Below, piece by piece: positions 1 to 11,535 of a DNA stretch of 64,000 nt. Position 1 is the stretch's first letter, and the number at the start of each line of letters is the position of its first letter. The stretch is from Leptidea sinapis (Eukaryota; Arthropoda; Insecta; Lepidoptera; Pieridae): contig NC_066288.1 in NCBI RefSeq assembly GCF_905404315.1, positions 2,666,001-2,730,000 on the forward strand, read 5' to 3'. The notes beneath the pieces are model-generated. The model was not told where the DNA came from, searched no databases, and saw only the letters and a list, made by a program, of their open reading frames with translations. The position numbers were made by a program, and so were the translations under genes.

Positions 1-716
1 ATTCCAATCCTGCTATGTGTACCGTTTTTTTTGTCGACCTATATGTCGCTTCCCTGACGGTTCCTTCCATCGAATGGTTTCAATTGTCTAACTTCTGTCG
101 GTTTATCGAGATATATGACTTGCCTATCGCCATTTCAGCGTCAGTGAGTCCGTGTTGTTTTCCACTGCATTGCACTTTGAGTCCTTATTACATTTAATCT
201 TAATCTCTGTCTAATCTTTATCATGTGATTAGGTAAAGAAACCTGAAAACCAAACTAAATTGATCCAATTTAACATTAATTACCATAAAATACTAATAGC
301 ATAGCTACTTAGTTAAATTATCATTACGACTCGGTGCTAACAAAAAATGTGCATGAAAAGTTTTCAACAACAAGTATTTTAAAATACAGTTTAACAACTG
401 TTTGTGGAACAGCTGTGACGTTATTGTCACAAAATATATTTAGTATTCAGCAAGACGTGAACGACATAATTATTTTCTCATCAGTTTCGGTCGATAAATG
501 AAAGATGGCGGAGCTTTGCTGTTGTAGCTACAACGCCATGAGAAATATTTATTGTCTATTCTAATGAATATAAACAATAATTTAAGCAAGAATCTATAGT
601 TTATAACTTTTAACTCCATACTGCACACTCCACCGCATAAAATAAGATAGTAAAATTGTAAGCGGTATCACGAAATTTAAACTTGTTTCTGTTATTAAAT
701 AATGGTGGCCAAAAAG

Positions 717-806
717 CCTACACAAGACCGCCCACAGCAGTTTTGGATGTGGCATTTCACTTTACCCGCGACTACAAGACGCTTAATGGACTGCTCCGCC
801 TAGAAG
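717..806 (+). other. Candidate protein-coding exon ending in a strong splice donor
   Basis: One reading frame is open through this stretch and reads like protein (KAYTRPPTAVLDVAFHFTRD, then YKTLNGLLRLE). It ends at AAG followed by GTGAGT, a textbook 5' splice site. The start at 717 assumes the AG at 715-716 is the acceptor. The pyrimidine tract before it is weak. I do not recognise the peptide. It could be an exon of a host gene extending beyond the window, or part of an old repeat. Confidence 0.25.
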
Positions 807-992
807 GTGAGTGTCCGCGACTGCTAGTTTAACTAGAATCTTACACATATTAGTTAAATAATAATTAGATGTTCCTAAGAGAAAATTAAAAATAATCATT
901 TGAATTTATCATAGAGTCTCTTGTACACAATTACCACAACCATATTATAACATTTTGCCAACTTACACCCTTTTTGCATAATGCATGGAAAT

Positions 993-2231
993 TTGCCCTG
1001 TGCTGCCCCGGGGCGTAAAAAGTATAGGGTAGTCCCAGGTCCAAGGGTGTCGTAAGAGGCAACTACGGGCTTTTTGAAAGTGGGAGAGTAACGCTGCTGT
1101 CTTATGACGTCAGCACAATCGGGCCAGACTCGTCCGGGTTACTTACCACACTCGCACAGAATACCGGCGTGAAGTAGCGGCCTAGTGCCGCCATGTTTCG
1201 CATAGGTTAGTGTCGAGGACCGGAGGCCATTCCCCCCCGTCCTCTCCCCCCCCCCCCCCCCCCTCCCCAACAAAATATGAGAGCGGTCCTAAAAAAGAAA
1301 TTACCCCAGGAGGGTACCGGCTCTTGTAGAGCCGGAGAATCCCTCCCCGAGCATTCGCGCTCGGGCTGCCCCTCGTATTCTGGGGAGGGCACAGTACCGC
1401 GTATGTCACAGGACAAACAGGGCAGCAACACCACGGCACCCCGCTCCACGCTTAATGTGGACTTTTGTAACATCTAGGGAATCCCACTCAGGGAATCACT
1501 CCAACTTAAACGCCGTCCACCACCACCTTGCGACGGCGCAGCCGGCCTTGTGTTTCCTTACGGAGACGCAGATATCTCGACCTAGCGATACGTCATATTT
1601 AACGTACCCCGGGTACAAAATTGAGCATAATTTCATGCCTCATGCCGGGGTATGTATGTACGTTAGGGAGGATATCTGCTGTCGCCGTCTCGGCAATTTT
1701 AAGGGTAGGGGCCTGTCTACTGTCTGGCTCCGCGTAGATTTAGAGGACCGCGTCCGCATCTATGCGTGTGTCTACAGGTCCCATAGTGGTAACGCAGAAA
1801 CGGATCACCTCATGGGCTGCGTTCAAGCGGCATTTGATGACGTGCTTGCTCAGATCCCTTCCGCTGAAATCGTAGTCTTGGGTGATTTCAACGGGCACAA
1901 TGCCGAATGGCTTGGATCACGTACCACAGACTACGCAGGGCGATCTGTGCATAATTTTGCATTGGCGTATGGTCTGTCCCAATTGGTTGAGTCGCCAACG
2001 CGGCTCCCGGATGTGGATAGCCACATGCCGTCCTTATTAGATCTTCTGCTGACTACACATTCCGATGGTTACCAGGTCTCTGTCGACGCCCCTGCTCGGA
2101 ACGTCCGACCATTGCCTGGTCAGGAGTGTAGTGCCTATCCGACGCCAACGTCGCAGACCACCAGCGACCCGCCGCGTTTGGCACTACAAGTCAGCAGATT
2201 GGGATAGGATGCGTTCCTTTTTTGCATCCTA
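993..2231 (+). mobile_element. CR1/Jockey-like LINE, copy 1: intact 5' end, endonuclease domain, 3' part missing
   Basis: The 5' untranslated part matches the other two copies in this window (993-1276), including an 18-C run at 1246-1263. The open frame at 1455-2207, with its start region from 1277, encodes an APE-type endonuclease. Visible motifs are TETQ (catalytic Glu), YACVYRS, GDFNGHN and the DLLLTTH segment. The final SDH motif falls in another frame at 2065-2265, so there is a small frameshift near 2090. Homology stops at about 2231, before the reverse transcriptase. Loss of the 3' end is the reverse of the usual 5' truncation of LINEs, so a deletion or rearrangement after insertion is likely. 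Confidence 0.85.
1246..1263 (+). repeat. 18-bp poly-C run in LINE 5' UTR
   Basis: A mononucleotide C tract lies in the 5' leader of LINE copy 1. The corresponding places in the other copies (10770-10800 and 63361-63378) are also C/G-rich but differ in length and interruptions. Confidence 0.95.
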
Positions 2232-2578
2232 TATAATCGATCTATATAATATATACCCTGGTTGAAGTTTAATGAGAACCACAATGTGAGGGAACGTCAC
2301 TCACTCGCGTGGTAAAGACGCCAATTAAATTTGTCGAATGTACCAAATTGCCGAAATGTGGCGTCAGGAACCAGATAAACTGTCTCTTGAGAACAGTTCC
2401 CGTGATAATCATGGAGTGTAGAACAGTGATGCAACGTCTCACTGTAGACTTATTGAAATATCATTTTAGAAATTATCCAAAATCCATAGAATATAGGACT
2501 AGTCAACGAAATTCTATTAGTATTAAAAAAAAATCGTTTCTTCATATTCTATATTAACCACAATGATACTAATAACGA
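2232..2578. other. Unassigned sequence with a short ORF
   Basis: A small plus-strand frame at 2309-2557 gives an 82-residue Lys-rich peptide I do not recognise. No motif or splice context supports it as a gene. The segment lies between the broken end of LINE copy 1 and a Helitron-like repeat. Confidence 0.3.
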
Positions 2579-2925
2579 ATCTAATATAGTAAATTCTCAT
2601 GACCCGGTGTTTGTTACCAAACTCCTCCGAAACGGCTGAACCGATTTGTATGAAATTTTGTGTGTATATCGGGTTGGTCTGAGAATCGGTCAGTATCTAT
2701 TTTTCATACCCATAAATGAAAAAGGTGACCGCTAAATATATTTTTTTATTTTTCTACTGCGATTTTTATATTATTCTGTTCCATCCACAAAACCTCTATA
2801 GGGTTGCACGATGGCAGTCGAATACGATAATTATTATATTACTATATATTTGGTAGATCTGAGAATCGATGGCATCTATTTTTTATATCCCAAAAATTTT
2901 AATTACTGGGTAACCTTGTATGTAT
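2579..2925 (+). repeat. Helitron-like nonautonomous repeat, family H1, degenerate copy
   Basis: Begins with the family head (TATA-rich, then AATTCTC-type, then CCAAACTCCTCCGAAACGG) followed by the phrase GGTCTGAGAATCGG. Related copies lie at 4217-4532, 16711-17425, 41604-42036 and 61914-62325. The CTAG terminus is absent here. No coding capacity. Confidence 0.5.
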
Positions 2926-3072
2926 ATATAAACGTATGTTGTTTTCTAAACTAAACATGTTCAACATGATCATCAGGATAATTTAAATAATATTGACACA
3001 CATGGTATAAGAAAAAATCTAGCCTAAAATATATAATACTTTTAATAGTGATTATATATAACAAAAAAAAAC

Positions 3073-3530
3073 AACCTACTTCAAAAACACGATTCCAAAA
3101 CAATAGATAAAAATACGCAAATATTTTTATACTTTTTAGTGCTATTGTTTTGGAATAGTGTCTTTGAAGGCGGTTATTTTTTTGTTTATTTTTTTTTGTA
3201 AATTTTTATTTTTAGTGAATTTGAAGTAGGTACACTAACCAACAATTTGTCTAAATATGTGTACATACACTAAATTTTTCAATGCAGCAATGAAAAATCT
3301 CAAAATAAATGTAAATTTATCATCCACATACGTATAGTAAATTTAAGACATTTATGGTTTTCTCATGAATGCCAGTGTCAGATCTAGACCAAATTACAGT
3401 GAGAAGGGGAAGCACCAGCTTTCAAATTCACCCAGTCACCAGTTATCCCAGTCGAAAGTTTTGAGGTAACAAACATAAAAAAAAATACCGACGAATTGAG
3501 AAACTCCTCCTTTTTGAAGTCGGTTACAAA
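3073..3530. repeat. Short inverted-repeat element with internal hairpin (MITE-like)
   Basis: The outer ends are inverted (AACCTACTTCAAAAA at 3073 and TTTTTGAAGTCGGTT near 3512-3527). The first 103 bp form a second inverted repeat: 34-bp arms at 3073-3106 and 3142-3175, with a perfect 15-bp core (ATTCCAAAACAATAG / CTATTGTTTTGGAAT). A related copy is at 60345-60710. No ORF, so any movement would depend on an outside transposase. Confidence 0.6.
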
Positions 3531-4216
3531 TTAGATTATAGTCTCAAAATCACCGCGGAGCGGAGTAGATAACATATTTTTAATATAGAGAGTTAGTCCT
3601 ATAGTGATATTCAACTGCAAATCCACTGATAATTAATTAATAATTAAAATGAGTTAAAAGCTAAAACAAACAATTGCTTAAGCTATCATTAATCAATTCG
3701 TTCACACGATTCAATTACGTGTGAAAGTAAATACCACGAACCTAATTATTCATTCAAACGCATACAAAAATCCGGTTTTCGACAACGTGATTTGAGTGGA
3801 AACAGAACAAATGATAAAGGAAATTAAAAACATCGGTTCGAATTCATATTGCCTGTGAATTGATAAAAATACAATATAGAGTGAGCCCACTCCGCACCAT
3901 ACGTCCTGACTGGTACATTCGATTTGGCAATCACTCTCTGAAGCATTCCATTAACTCAATTATGAACGCCTGTATTTGTTCGCTTCCATGACAATGATAT
4001 AATAGACTTTTTTTAAACGGTATCGAGTATTATGCTTGCGGTTCTTGATAACGGTATGCGCTCTTATTGTGGACTTATGAAGAAAATCGTTTAAATTGAT
4101 TGCGAAGTCGAGGAAATATTAGTAGACCAATTTCTAGTCAATTTGTAAGATTTGAAAATGTTATTGAGCTATATTTTTATATTAGGTCGTAGTTGTTGAA
4201 GTGTTCGATTGTATCT
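3531..4216. other. AT-rich intergenic sequence, nothing recognised
   Basis: No convincing reading frame, tRNA-like sequence or copy of the window's repeat families was seen here. Confidence 0.4.
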
Positions 4217-4532
4217 TCTAATATATAAAATTCTCGTGTAACGGTGTGCGAGACCGAACTCCTCCGAAACGGCTTGACCGATTCTCATTAAATTTTGAAT
4301 GCATATTGGGTAGGTCTGAGAATTGGACAACATCTATTTTTCATCCCCATAAATGTTAAGAGTCCACACAAATTTTAATTTTTTTATTTTTTTGAATTTT
4401 TTTTTAAATTTGTTTGATTATGAGTCAGCATTAAAATACATACAACTAAAAATTTTCACCCATCTACGATCAACAGTTACTTTTGTATCGAGATTTTAAT
4501 ATCGGCAATACAACGTTTGCTTTGTCAGCTAG
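4217..4532 (+). repeat. Helitron-like repeat H1 with TC start and CTAG end
   Basis: A 316-bp unit running from TCTAATATATAAAATTCTCG to GTCAGCTAG followed by T. A 5'-TC and a 3'-CTRR terminus match the known end signature of Helitrons, which move by rolling circle and leave no target duplication. It contains no Rep/helicase frame, so it would be nonautonomous. Helitron assignment is an inference from the ends. Confidence 0.55.
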
Positions 4533-4535
4533 TAA

Positions 4536-4863
4536 AATATATAATTCTTCTGTACGTGTATTGATAGTGAACTCCTCCTACACTGGACTAAATTGGACTG
4601 GATCGAATTGAAAGAATATTTTCTGTATGTGTACAAGTGGAGTCGAGGATGGTTTAGATTCACAATTGAACTACCTCCAAAACGGCCGGACCAATTTTGA
4701 TGATTTTTTGTGTTTCAGTGAATTTTAGATTGGTTTAGATTCTGAATTCAGTCCATATATAATTCTCCTGCTCATGTGTATGTTAGTGAACACCTACTAA
4801 CGGATGCACCGATTATTAAAATTTAAGACGTGTGTACAGGACAACGTCTATCGGGACCTCTAG
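4536..4863 (+). repeat. Helitron-like repeat, family H2
   Basis: Abuts the H1 copy. It carries the phrases AACGGCCGGACCAATTTTGA and a 3' end reading ACCTCTAG then T. Related copies are at 27630-27836 and 39819-40031. No coding capacity. Confidence 0.5.
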
Positions 4864-5751
4864 TAACTTTATAAAACAGTAAATTATTTATATACCAAGG
4901 CAAGAAAGCACTGTATAACATCATGCGCGTCATATTGGTGCGTGATCACAGTGAAGGACTCTAGAGGGAGCGACGGATTCAAGCCGCCCAAGACTAAGAG
5001 GTGCATTCATCCAGAGGTAATAACTCTAATTTATCATCTTTAACGAGGCAATATAAGAAGAGGTGACAAAAAACCGTTTCTTTTTGTATTTACTAAGCTT
5101 TTATTGATCACTATTAAGGCTTTGTCTTTTATTGTCATTCTCCATTGATCAAAATCATCAAAAGCTTTTAGCTACTAATCTTTTGATTATTTTTTTCATG
5201 CAATGCAAATATGCATCAGAATAGAACCACTATCGCTTAACGAAATTTTCGTATAAACAGAGTGAAAGTATTTGAAAGCGTTTGAAATTGACCAATTTAA
5301 ACAAAGTAAACTTTTTCTTTTTTTTGTGTTCTACTTATGGTGCTGGCTGTATGGACTTGATCCCTTGCCTATCCTAATATTGAAGAATAAAACACAAAAT
5401 ATAAGCGCTTGATTTTGGAATGAGATGTCTGAAGACCGTATGCTAGGAGTATGAGTAAATTCATACGAATTTTAACGTTTCAAAATCAAATAATTTCAAG
5501 GGCTAGGGAGTTCTTACAATATTGTTAAGTGAAACTTTAATTACATCGTCTCAAACTTTTTTGTCTGTGGGTTGCATGTCGCGTGACGGTCGGGCGGCGC
5601 CTATAGTTCGCAGCAGCTGACCGTGTAGTGTATAGACTATTACTCATTTGTGCCAGTGCTCCACGCTATTTTGTTTGTTTTTATTATTTTCCATTATCAT
5701 TTCAATTTTCCAAGCATAAAATTAAGATTGATAAAGCGATTTTTATACCCT
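4864..5751. other. Intergenic sequence, nothing recognised
   Basis: Mostly AT-rich. A more GC-rich patch at about 5575-5620 (GGTCGGGCGGCGCC) stands out but has no associated ORF. It could be a regulatory patch or the remains of an element. Confidence 0.3.
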
Positions 5752-7287
5752 TTATTATTATTATTATTATTTGAAGAGGGTGGCTATTTCCTGGTCCTAA
5801 AAGGTTCCTAGTAACACCGCGTCCAGAATCGGACTATTGTGTTCGCCACTCATACTAAAGCTCATCGTCAAGCCCTACCGCCTTTACGAACCGCAGTAGT
5901 TCCTTGACGCGAGTGTTGCAAACACTATCTGGTGGTACGAAGTAGTTGCCAAAGATTGTGTTACGCTTATGCATTAGTGGGCCGCAGTCGCAGAGTAGAT
6001 GAATAGGTGTTTCATCATCCTCAAGGCAGAACCTGCAAGCCTTGTCGCTTCTGATGCCGACCACACTGAGGTGCTTGTTTAGGCGACAGTGCCCGGTTAG
6101 CATCCTAGTGAGTATGCATAGATTTTTCCTGTTCAATGATAGGGCTTCATTCGCTTAGCTACTGTTGAATGCCCTTATCAGTGCTTTAGAGTGGTTTAAA
6201 CCTGAAGAGTTGTTCCAGCGTTTAAGTGCTTCTTGTTTACATTGGTTACTCAGGGTGTGTCGGATGGCGCTCTTTGGCAGTCCACAAATGGGTTCCGGAC
6301 CATATCGGACTGCTTTAGCCCCAGCTCTTGCGAGCTCATCGGCCATTTCATTGCCTATGATTCCGGCGTGCCCTGGGACCCATCTGAGAATCACTCTGTT
6401 ATTCATGCCTAATGAATTCAGGCATTCGACGCAATTATTGACTAACTTAGACGACGTCAAGTCAGCGTCTAAAGCCAACAATGCTGCCTGACTATCAGAG
6501 TGAGTATATGTATATGTTATGATTGAAGTAGCCTTTTTGGATATTGGTTTCCGCGCATTCCAGGATGGCGTACACCTCTGCTTGAAATATGGAGGTAAAG
6601 CTTCCCAGGTTTGTGCTGGATTTAAACCTGGGGCGTTCTCCATAGACCCCACAGCCGACTTCATTTTCCATTTTGGACCCATCGGTGAACCACATGAGGC
6701 TCCCGTCCTTCCACGTGACTTTGTTGTTCATCCAGTCGTCCCTGGAAGGTAGTTCCACGATATAGTGTTTAACAGAGATTAATTGTGGAATCATCTGATC
6801 AGGTAACATGCCTAATATGTGGTCTCGCAGAACTAAGTCCTCTAAGGTCCTAAGCGTTTGCGACATCCAGTTACATGAACCCCCTGGGCGATTGCCCTCA
6901 GCATGCTTGCCTTCGCCTCTTGCTGTATGAACAGTGGAAGAGGCGGTAGGTTTAGCATTGCTTCAATGGCCGCACCAGGAGAAGACGTCATGGCTCCGGT
7001 TACCAACATACAGGCAAGTCTCTGCAGGCTATTTAGTCTGTCTGCAGTTGTTTTCTGGTTGGCTTTGTTCCACCACACAATGGAGGTGTATGTGATTGTT
7101 GGTCTCACAATTGCTTTGAATAGCCATAGGACATTGGGGCGCATTCCCCAATGTCTCCCTACCAGACGTCGACATACACCCAAGGTTGTTTTAGCCTTTT
7201 TCACGGCTTTGTCGATGTGAGAATTCCATGTGAGTTTCTGGTCGAATGTGACTCCCAGATACTTAACCTCAGCTGAGAATTCCAAAA
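5752..7287 (-). mobile_element. 5'-truncated LINE with RNase H domain (I/LOA-like), frameshifted
   Basis: Read on the minus strand, 7285-6842 encodes the reverse-transcriptase thumb region (KYLGVTFDQKLTW, then RPTITYTSIVWW). Next comes an RNase H domain split over two overlapping frames (6866-6495 and 6682-6155). Its tetrad is visible: D in FTDGSKM, E in FQAEVYAI, D in HSDSQAAL and D in GNEMADELAR. A C-terminal piece at 6136-5855 has a CxxC-type knuckle (CRFCLEDDETPIHLLCDC). The element ends in an (AAT)n tail (5752-5773), typical of I-like LINEs. The 5' truncation falls at about 7287, so the polymerase active site is missing. At least two frameshifts make it a dead copy. Confidence 0.8.
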
Positions 7288-7928
7288 TTTATACCCTTAA
7301 TGGAATATTAGTCCAAAAATGTTTAGTTAAATGTCTATAATGTGAAAAAAAGTTTCACTTTCACCGTGGTTTCATAAAACCCCACAATAACTTGCTTTAC
7401 TTTGGCATTTCGTGACTCATAATAATTGAATAGTGTAGAGCAGGCGGCGGGCGGTGTGAAAAAGATAATACGCAATGAGATACTTTTCATCGGATTAACA
7501 GTTATCTTTTTAAATTAACTTTTGGGTTACTTTCAATATATTTTTCGACTTTTTGTTAGTCTTACGATAAGAAAATCAAAATGCCTATAACTAGACTTGC
7601 TTCTTGATAAAAATCCTAGGCTCCTATATAAAATTACTTTCAAAGAGAGGCATCTTAACATTTCCATTGAAATCTATAAATGTTCCAATTTTCATTTGAA
7701 AATGAAACCATACAAGGAAGGCTTGGTAATCGTAGGCGTTCAATACGGTGCGCACACCTTAATTTTCGGTATAGTTTGTACCTTTATCTGTACTATGTAT
7801 AATTTAAACTAAAAACAATCTCATCGTATATCAAATATAAGAAAGGATTGTACAGTTTAAAAATGTCTTCCGGCTGCTAATGACGATAGTGATAGTTACA
7901 ATTGTGTATAAATTTCTCTGGTAACAAT
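7288..7928. other. Unassigned AT-rich sequence
   Basis: A plus-strand frame at 7597-7812 (71 codons) has no recognisable motif. A GC-rich spot at 7442-7456 is isolated. No repeat family from this window is recognised. Confidence 0.3.
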
Positions 7929-10900
7929 TTTTTTTTTATGGAATAGAAGGACAAACGAGCGTTCGGGTCACCTGGTGTTAAGTGATCACCGCCGCCCACA
8001 TTCTCTTGCAACACCAGAGGAATCACAAGAGCGTTGCCGGCCTTTAAGGAAGGTGTACGCGCTTTTTATGAACGTACCCATGTCGAAACACCGCACAAGG
8101 TAGCTCATTCCACAGCTTCGTAGTACGAGGAAGAAAGCTCCTTGAAAACTGCACTGTGTGACTGCACCGCCACACATCCAGATGGTGGGGATGATATCCT
8201 AACTTGCGGCATGTCGTGCGAAGGTGGAATTCGGCGGCAGGAATCAGGTTAAACAGCTCTTTGGAACACTCTCCGTGATAAATACGGTAGAAGACACACA
8301 ATGAAGCGACGTCTCTACGCAACGCCAAGTGATCCAGCCGTTCACAGAGCGCTAAGTCCCCGGCAATTCAAGCTGCTCTGCGTTGCACGCGGTCGAATGG
8401 ATCGAGCTCATACTGGGGTGCGCCAGACCAGAGATGACAGCAATACTCCATGTGTGACTGGACCTGCGCTTTGTAGAGCGCTAGAATGTGGGCCGGCTTG
8501 AAGTATTGCCGTGATTTATTGATGACGCCCAGCTTCTTCGAAGCCAATTTGGCTTTGCCTTCCAGATGGCTACGGAATTGGCAATCGCTCGAAAATTCAA
8601 GACCCAGTATTCCGATACTAGCCGAGGCCGAGTTGGACACCGCCAACATATCATTGATATGCAGAAGAAATAGCGTGGGAGATAGCACACAGCCTTGGGG
8701 CACTCCAGCGTTCACGGGCTTGGGATTCGAGCAATAACCGTCGACAACATCCTCGACAGCCCAGTGAGGAAGCTGTAGGTCCACTTGCATAAGCTCTCGG
8801 GAAGCCCAAATGATGGAAGTTTTGCGAGGAGCGCCTTTTGCCATACACGATCAAAGGCCTTCGCTATATCCAGGCTAACTGCCAGGCCTTCCCCCTTGCT
8901 TTCAATAGCCGCCGCCCATCTATTTGTTAGGTATACCAGAAGATCGCAAGTCGAACGAACATGACGAAAGCCGTACGGCCGGTCATTGATCAACTGGTGA
9001 CCCTCAAGGTATACCAAGGCGGTTAATTATGCTCTCCATGATTTTGGAGAGTAGGGAGGTAAAAGCAATAGGCCTGTAGTTTGCCGGATCCGAACTGTCT
9101 CCTTTTTTTTGGATCGGATGGACAAGGGCTGACTTCCATGAGTCAGGGACTACGCATTTTGAATAAGAGTGCCGGAATAAACGCGTTAGCATCGGCGTCA
9201 ACTCAGGGGCACACGTTCTAAGCAAGATTGGAGAAATGTCATCCGGCCCGCTCGACTTCCTGACGTCCAACGAAAACAGAGCTCGCTTTTTTGTTCGAAC
9301 AGTTTTCTGTCTGAACTGTACTTCAGGCATGGAGCTCCGACACCGAGATGGTCGGCGGAGTTTTTCCGTTATCGTCAAGAGTCGAGTTGGAGGCAAAACG
9401 AGTGCACAGGAGATCGGCTTTCTCTTTTGCTGTATGGGCCAGGGTGTCGTTCCTCATGTGCAACGGCGGCATGGACGGCTGGTTGAAGTTACCAAGAGCA
9501 GCTTTCGACAACGACCAGAACTTGCGTGTTCCGGTCGGGTAACTGGAAATCCGCTCGCAAATTTTGACGACGTGCTTCGATTTCGCACGGGCGATTTGCC
9601 GCTTAAAAAATCGTGCCTCCACGGTTTTATTTCCTCTTCAGAACTTTGCAGTTCGGATTCTTTGAGCCCAGCGCCGCAACCCAAGTTCGATACGCCTGTT
9701 TTTTGCAGTCAGGTGCTGCTTTAACTGAAGCATCAAACCAGGGCTTGGTATAAAAATATCCATACCCTGCAGTATCACATCGGCTACTGCAACGGCGCAG
9801 GCACTAAGATCATCCGAAGAGAAACAAACCCTGCCCCAAGGGTAGGATGCAAAAAAGGAACGCATCCTATCCCAATCTGCTGACTTGTAGTGCCGCTGGT
9901 GGTCTGCGATGATGGAGTCGGATAAGTACTACACTCCTGACCAGGCAATGGTCGGACATTCCGAGAGGGGCATCGACAGAGACCTGGTAACCATCGGGAT
10001 GTGTAGACAGCAGAAGATCTAATAAGGACGGCGTGTGGCTATCCACATCCGGGAGCCGCGTTGGCGACTCAACCAACTGGGACAGACCATACGCCAATGC
10101 AAAATTATGCACAGATCGCCCTGTATAGTCTGTTGTACGTGATCCAAGCTATTCGGCATTGTGCCCGTTGAAATCACCCAAGACTACGATTTCAGCGGAG
10201 GGGATCTGAGCAAGCACGTTATCAAGTGCCGCTTGAACGCAGCCTATGAGGTGATCCGTTTCTGCGTTACTACTATGGGACCTGTACACACACGCATAGA
10301 TGACGCGGTTCTCTAAATCTACGCGGAGCCAGAGAGTAGACAGGTCCCTACCCTCAAAATTGCCGAGACGGCGACAGCAGATATCCTCGCTAACGTACAC
10401 ACATACCCCGGCATGAGGCAAAAAATTGTGCTTAATTTTGTACCCGGGATACGTTAAATATGACGTATCGCTAGGTCGAGATATCTGCGTCTCCGTAAGG
10501 AAACCCAAGGCCGGATGCGCCGTCTCAAGGTGGTGGACGGCGTTTAAATTGGAGTGAATTCCCCTGATATTACAGAAGTCCACATTAAGCGTGGAGCGGA
10601 GTGCCGTGGTGTTGCTTCCCTGTTTGTCCTTAGATATGCGCGGCACTTTGGCCTCCCCAGAAATCGAGGGGCAGCCCGAGCGAGAATGCTCGGGGAGGGA
10701 TTCTCCGGCTCTGGTAGAGCTGGTACCCTCCTGGGGTAATATCTTTTGAAAAACTGCTCTCATATTTTTGTTGGGGGGTGATGGGGAGGGGGAGGGGGGG
10801 AAGTGATGGCCTCCGATCCTCGACACTAACCTATGCGAAACATAGCGGCACTAGGCCGCTACTTCACGCCGGTATTCTGTGCGAGTGTGGTAAGTAACCC

Positions 10901-11044
10901 GGACGAGTCTGGCCCGATTGTGCTAACGTCATAAGATGGCAGCGTGACTCTCCCACTTTCAAAAAGCCAGTAGTCTCCTCTTACGACACCCTTGGACCTG
11001 GGACTACCCTATTCTATTTACGCCCCGGGCAGCACAGGGCAAAT
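7929..11044 (-). mobile_element. CR1/Jockey-like LINE, copy 2: both ends present, decayed, internal deletion of YADD
   Basis: This ~3.1-kb unit runs from the 5' GCCCTGTGCTGCC end at about 11044 to a CCATAAAAAAAAA tail at 7929. In order on the minus strand: APE endonuclease (10826-10149, GDFNGHN; continuing 10112-9867 with SDHCLVRS), linker (9865-9323), and reverse transcriptase. The RT shows SSGPDDISPILL and NYRPIAFTSLL at 9396-9004, motif A SLDIAKAFDRVW at 9017-8712, and motif B GVPQGCVLSPTLFLL at 8844-8368. A conserved C-terminal segment follows (8328-8044), ending FLKGRQRSCDSSG. The frame is interrupted many times. After HINDML the sequence jumps directly to the post-catalytic GLEFSSDCQF segment, so the YADD motif and adjacent residues have been deleted. 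It cannot encode active polymerase. Confidence 0.85.
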
Positions 11045-11535
11045 CTCAAAATTGATCTGCATACTCGCGTTCCTTTAGTCAACTCTAGCCGATATTTTTA
11101 TGATTATTGTATGGAAAACATTAAATTTAGTACTCCTTTATATTAGTTTCTACGTATTCCAACCCAGATATTTGATCTTCCTAAAAAACTCTTATTATTA
11201 AGCGCGCCTGTCTTACCTGCACCGTGGAATAAAAATATATGTATTAAATTTAATCAGATATATTAATAATATGAGATAATTATTAACTATTTTTATTTAT
11301 TTTCCATAGGGAGTGGCCATACTGGATCCTACAGATGTCATTGAAGTAATACCTACAATGGAAACAAAGACAATGTAAATTATGGGTGCGTTCAATAGCA
11401 TTGTGAATGATGTGGTTCACTGCACAAACAAACGTATTGAAAAATACTACAGATTCAATCAAAAGCATTCAATCAAACGTTTTTGTTTTTGATTTATTTA
11501 AATGCAGGTGTATATTTTTTACCATAATAATATTA
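11045..11535. other. AT-rich intergenic sequence, nothing recognised
   Basis: No supported gene or repeat copy was seen between the LINE 5' end and the next remnant. Confidence 0.4.

Noticed and set aside
6165..6752. Plus-strand open frames over the RNase H LINE
   Set aside because: They are antisense shadows of the well-supported minus-strand RNase H domain.
9236..9724. 162-codon plus-strand frame
   Set aside because: Antisense to the minus-strand LINE reverse transcriptase, with no motif of its own.
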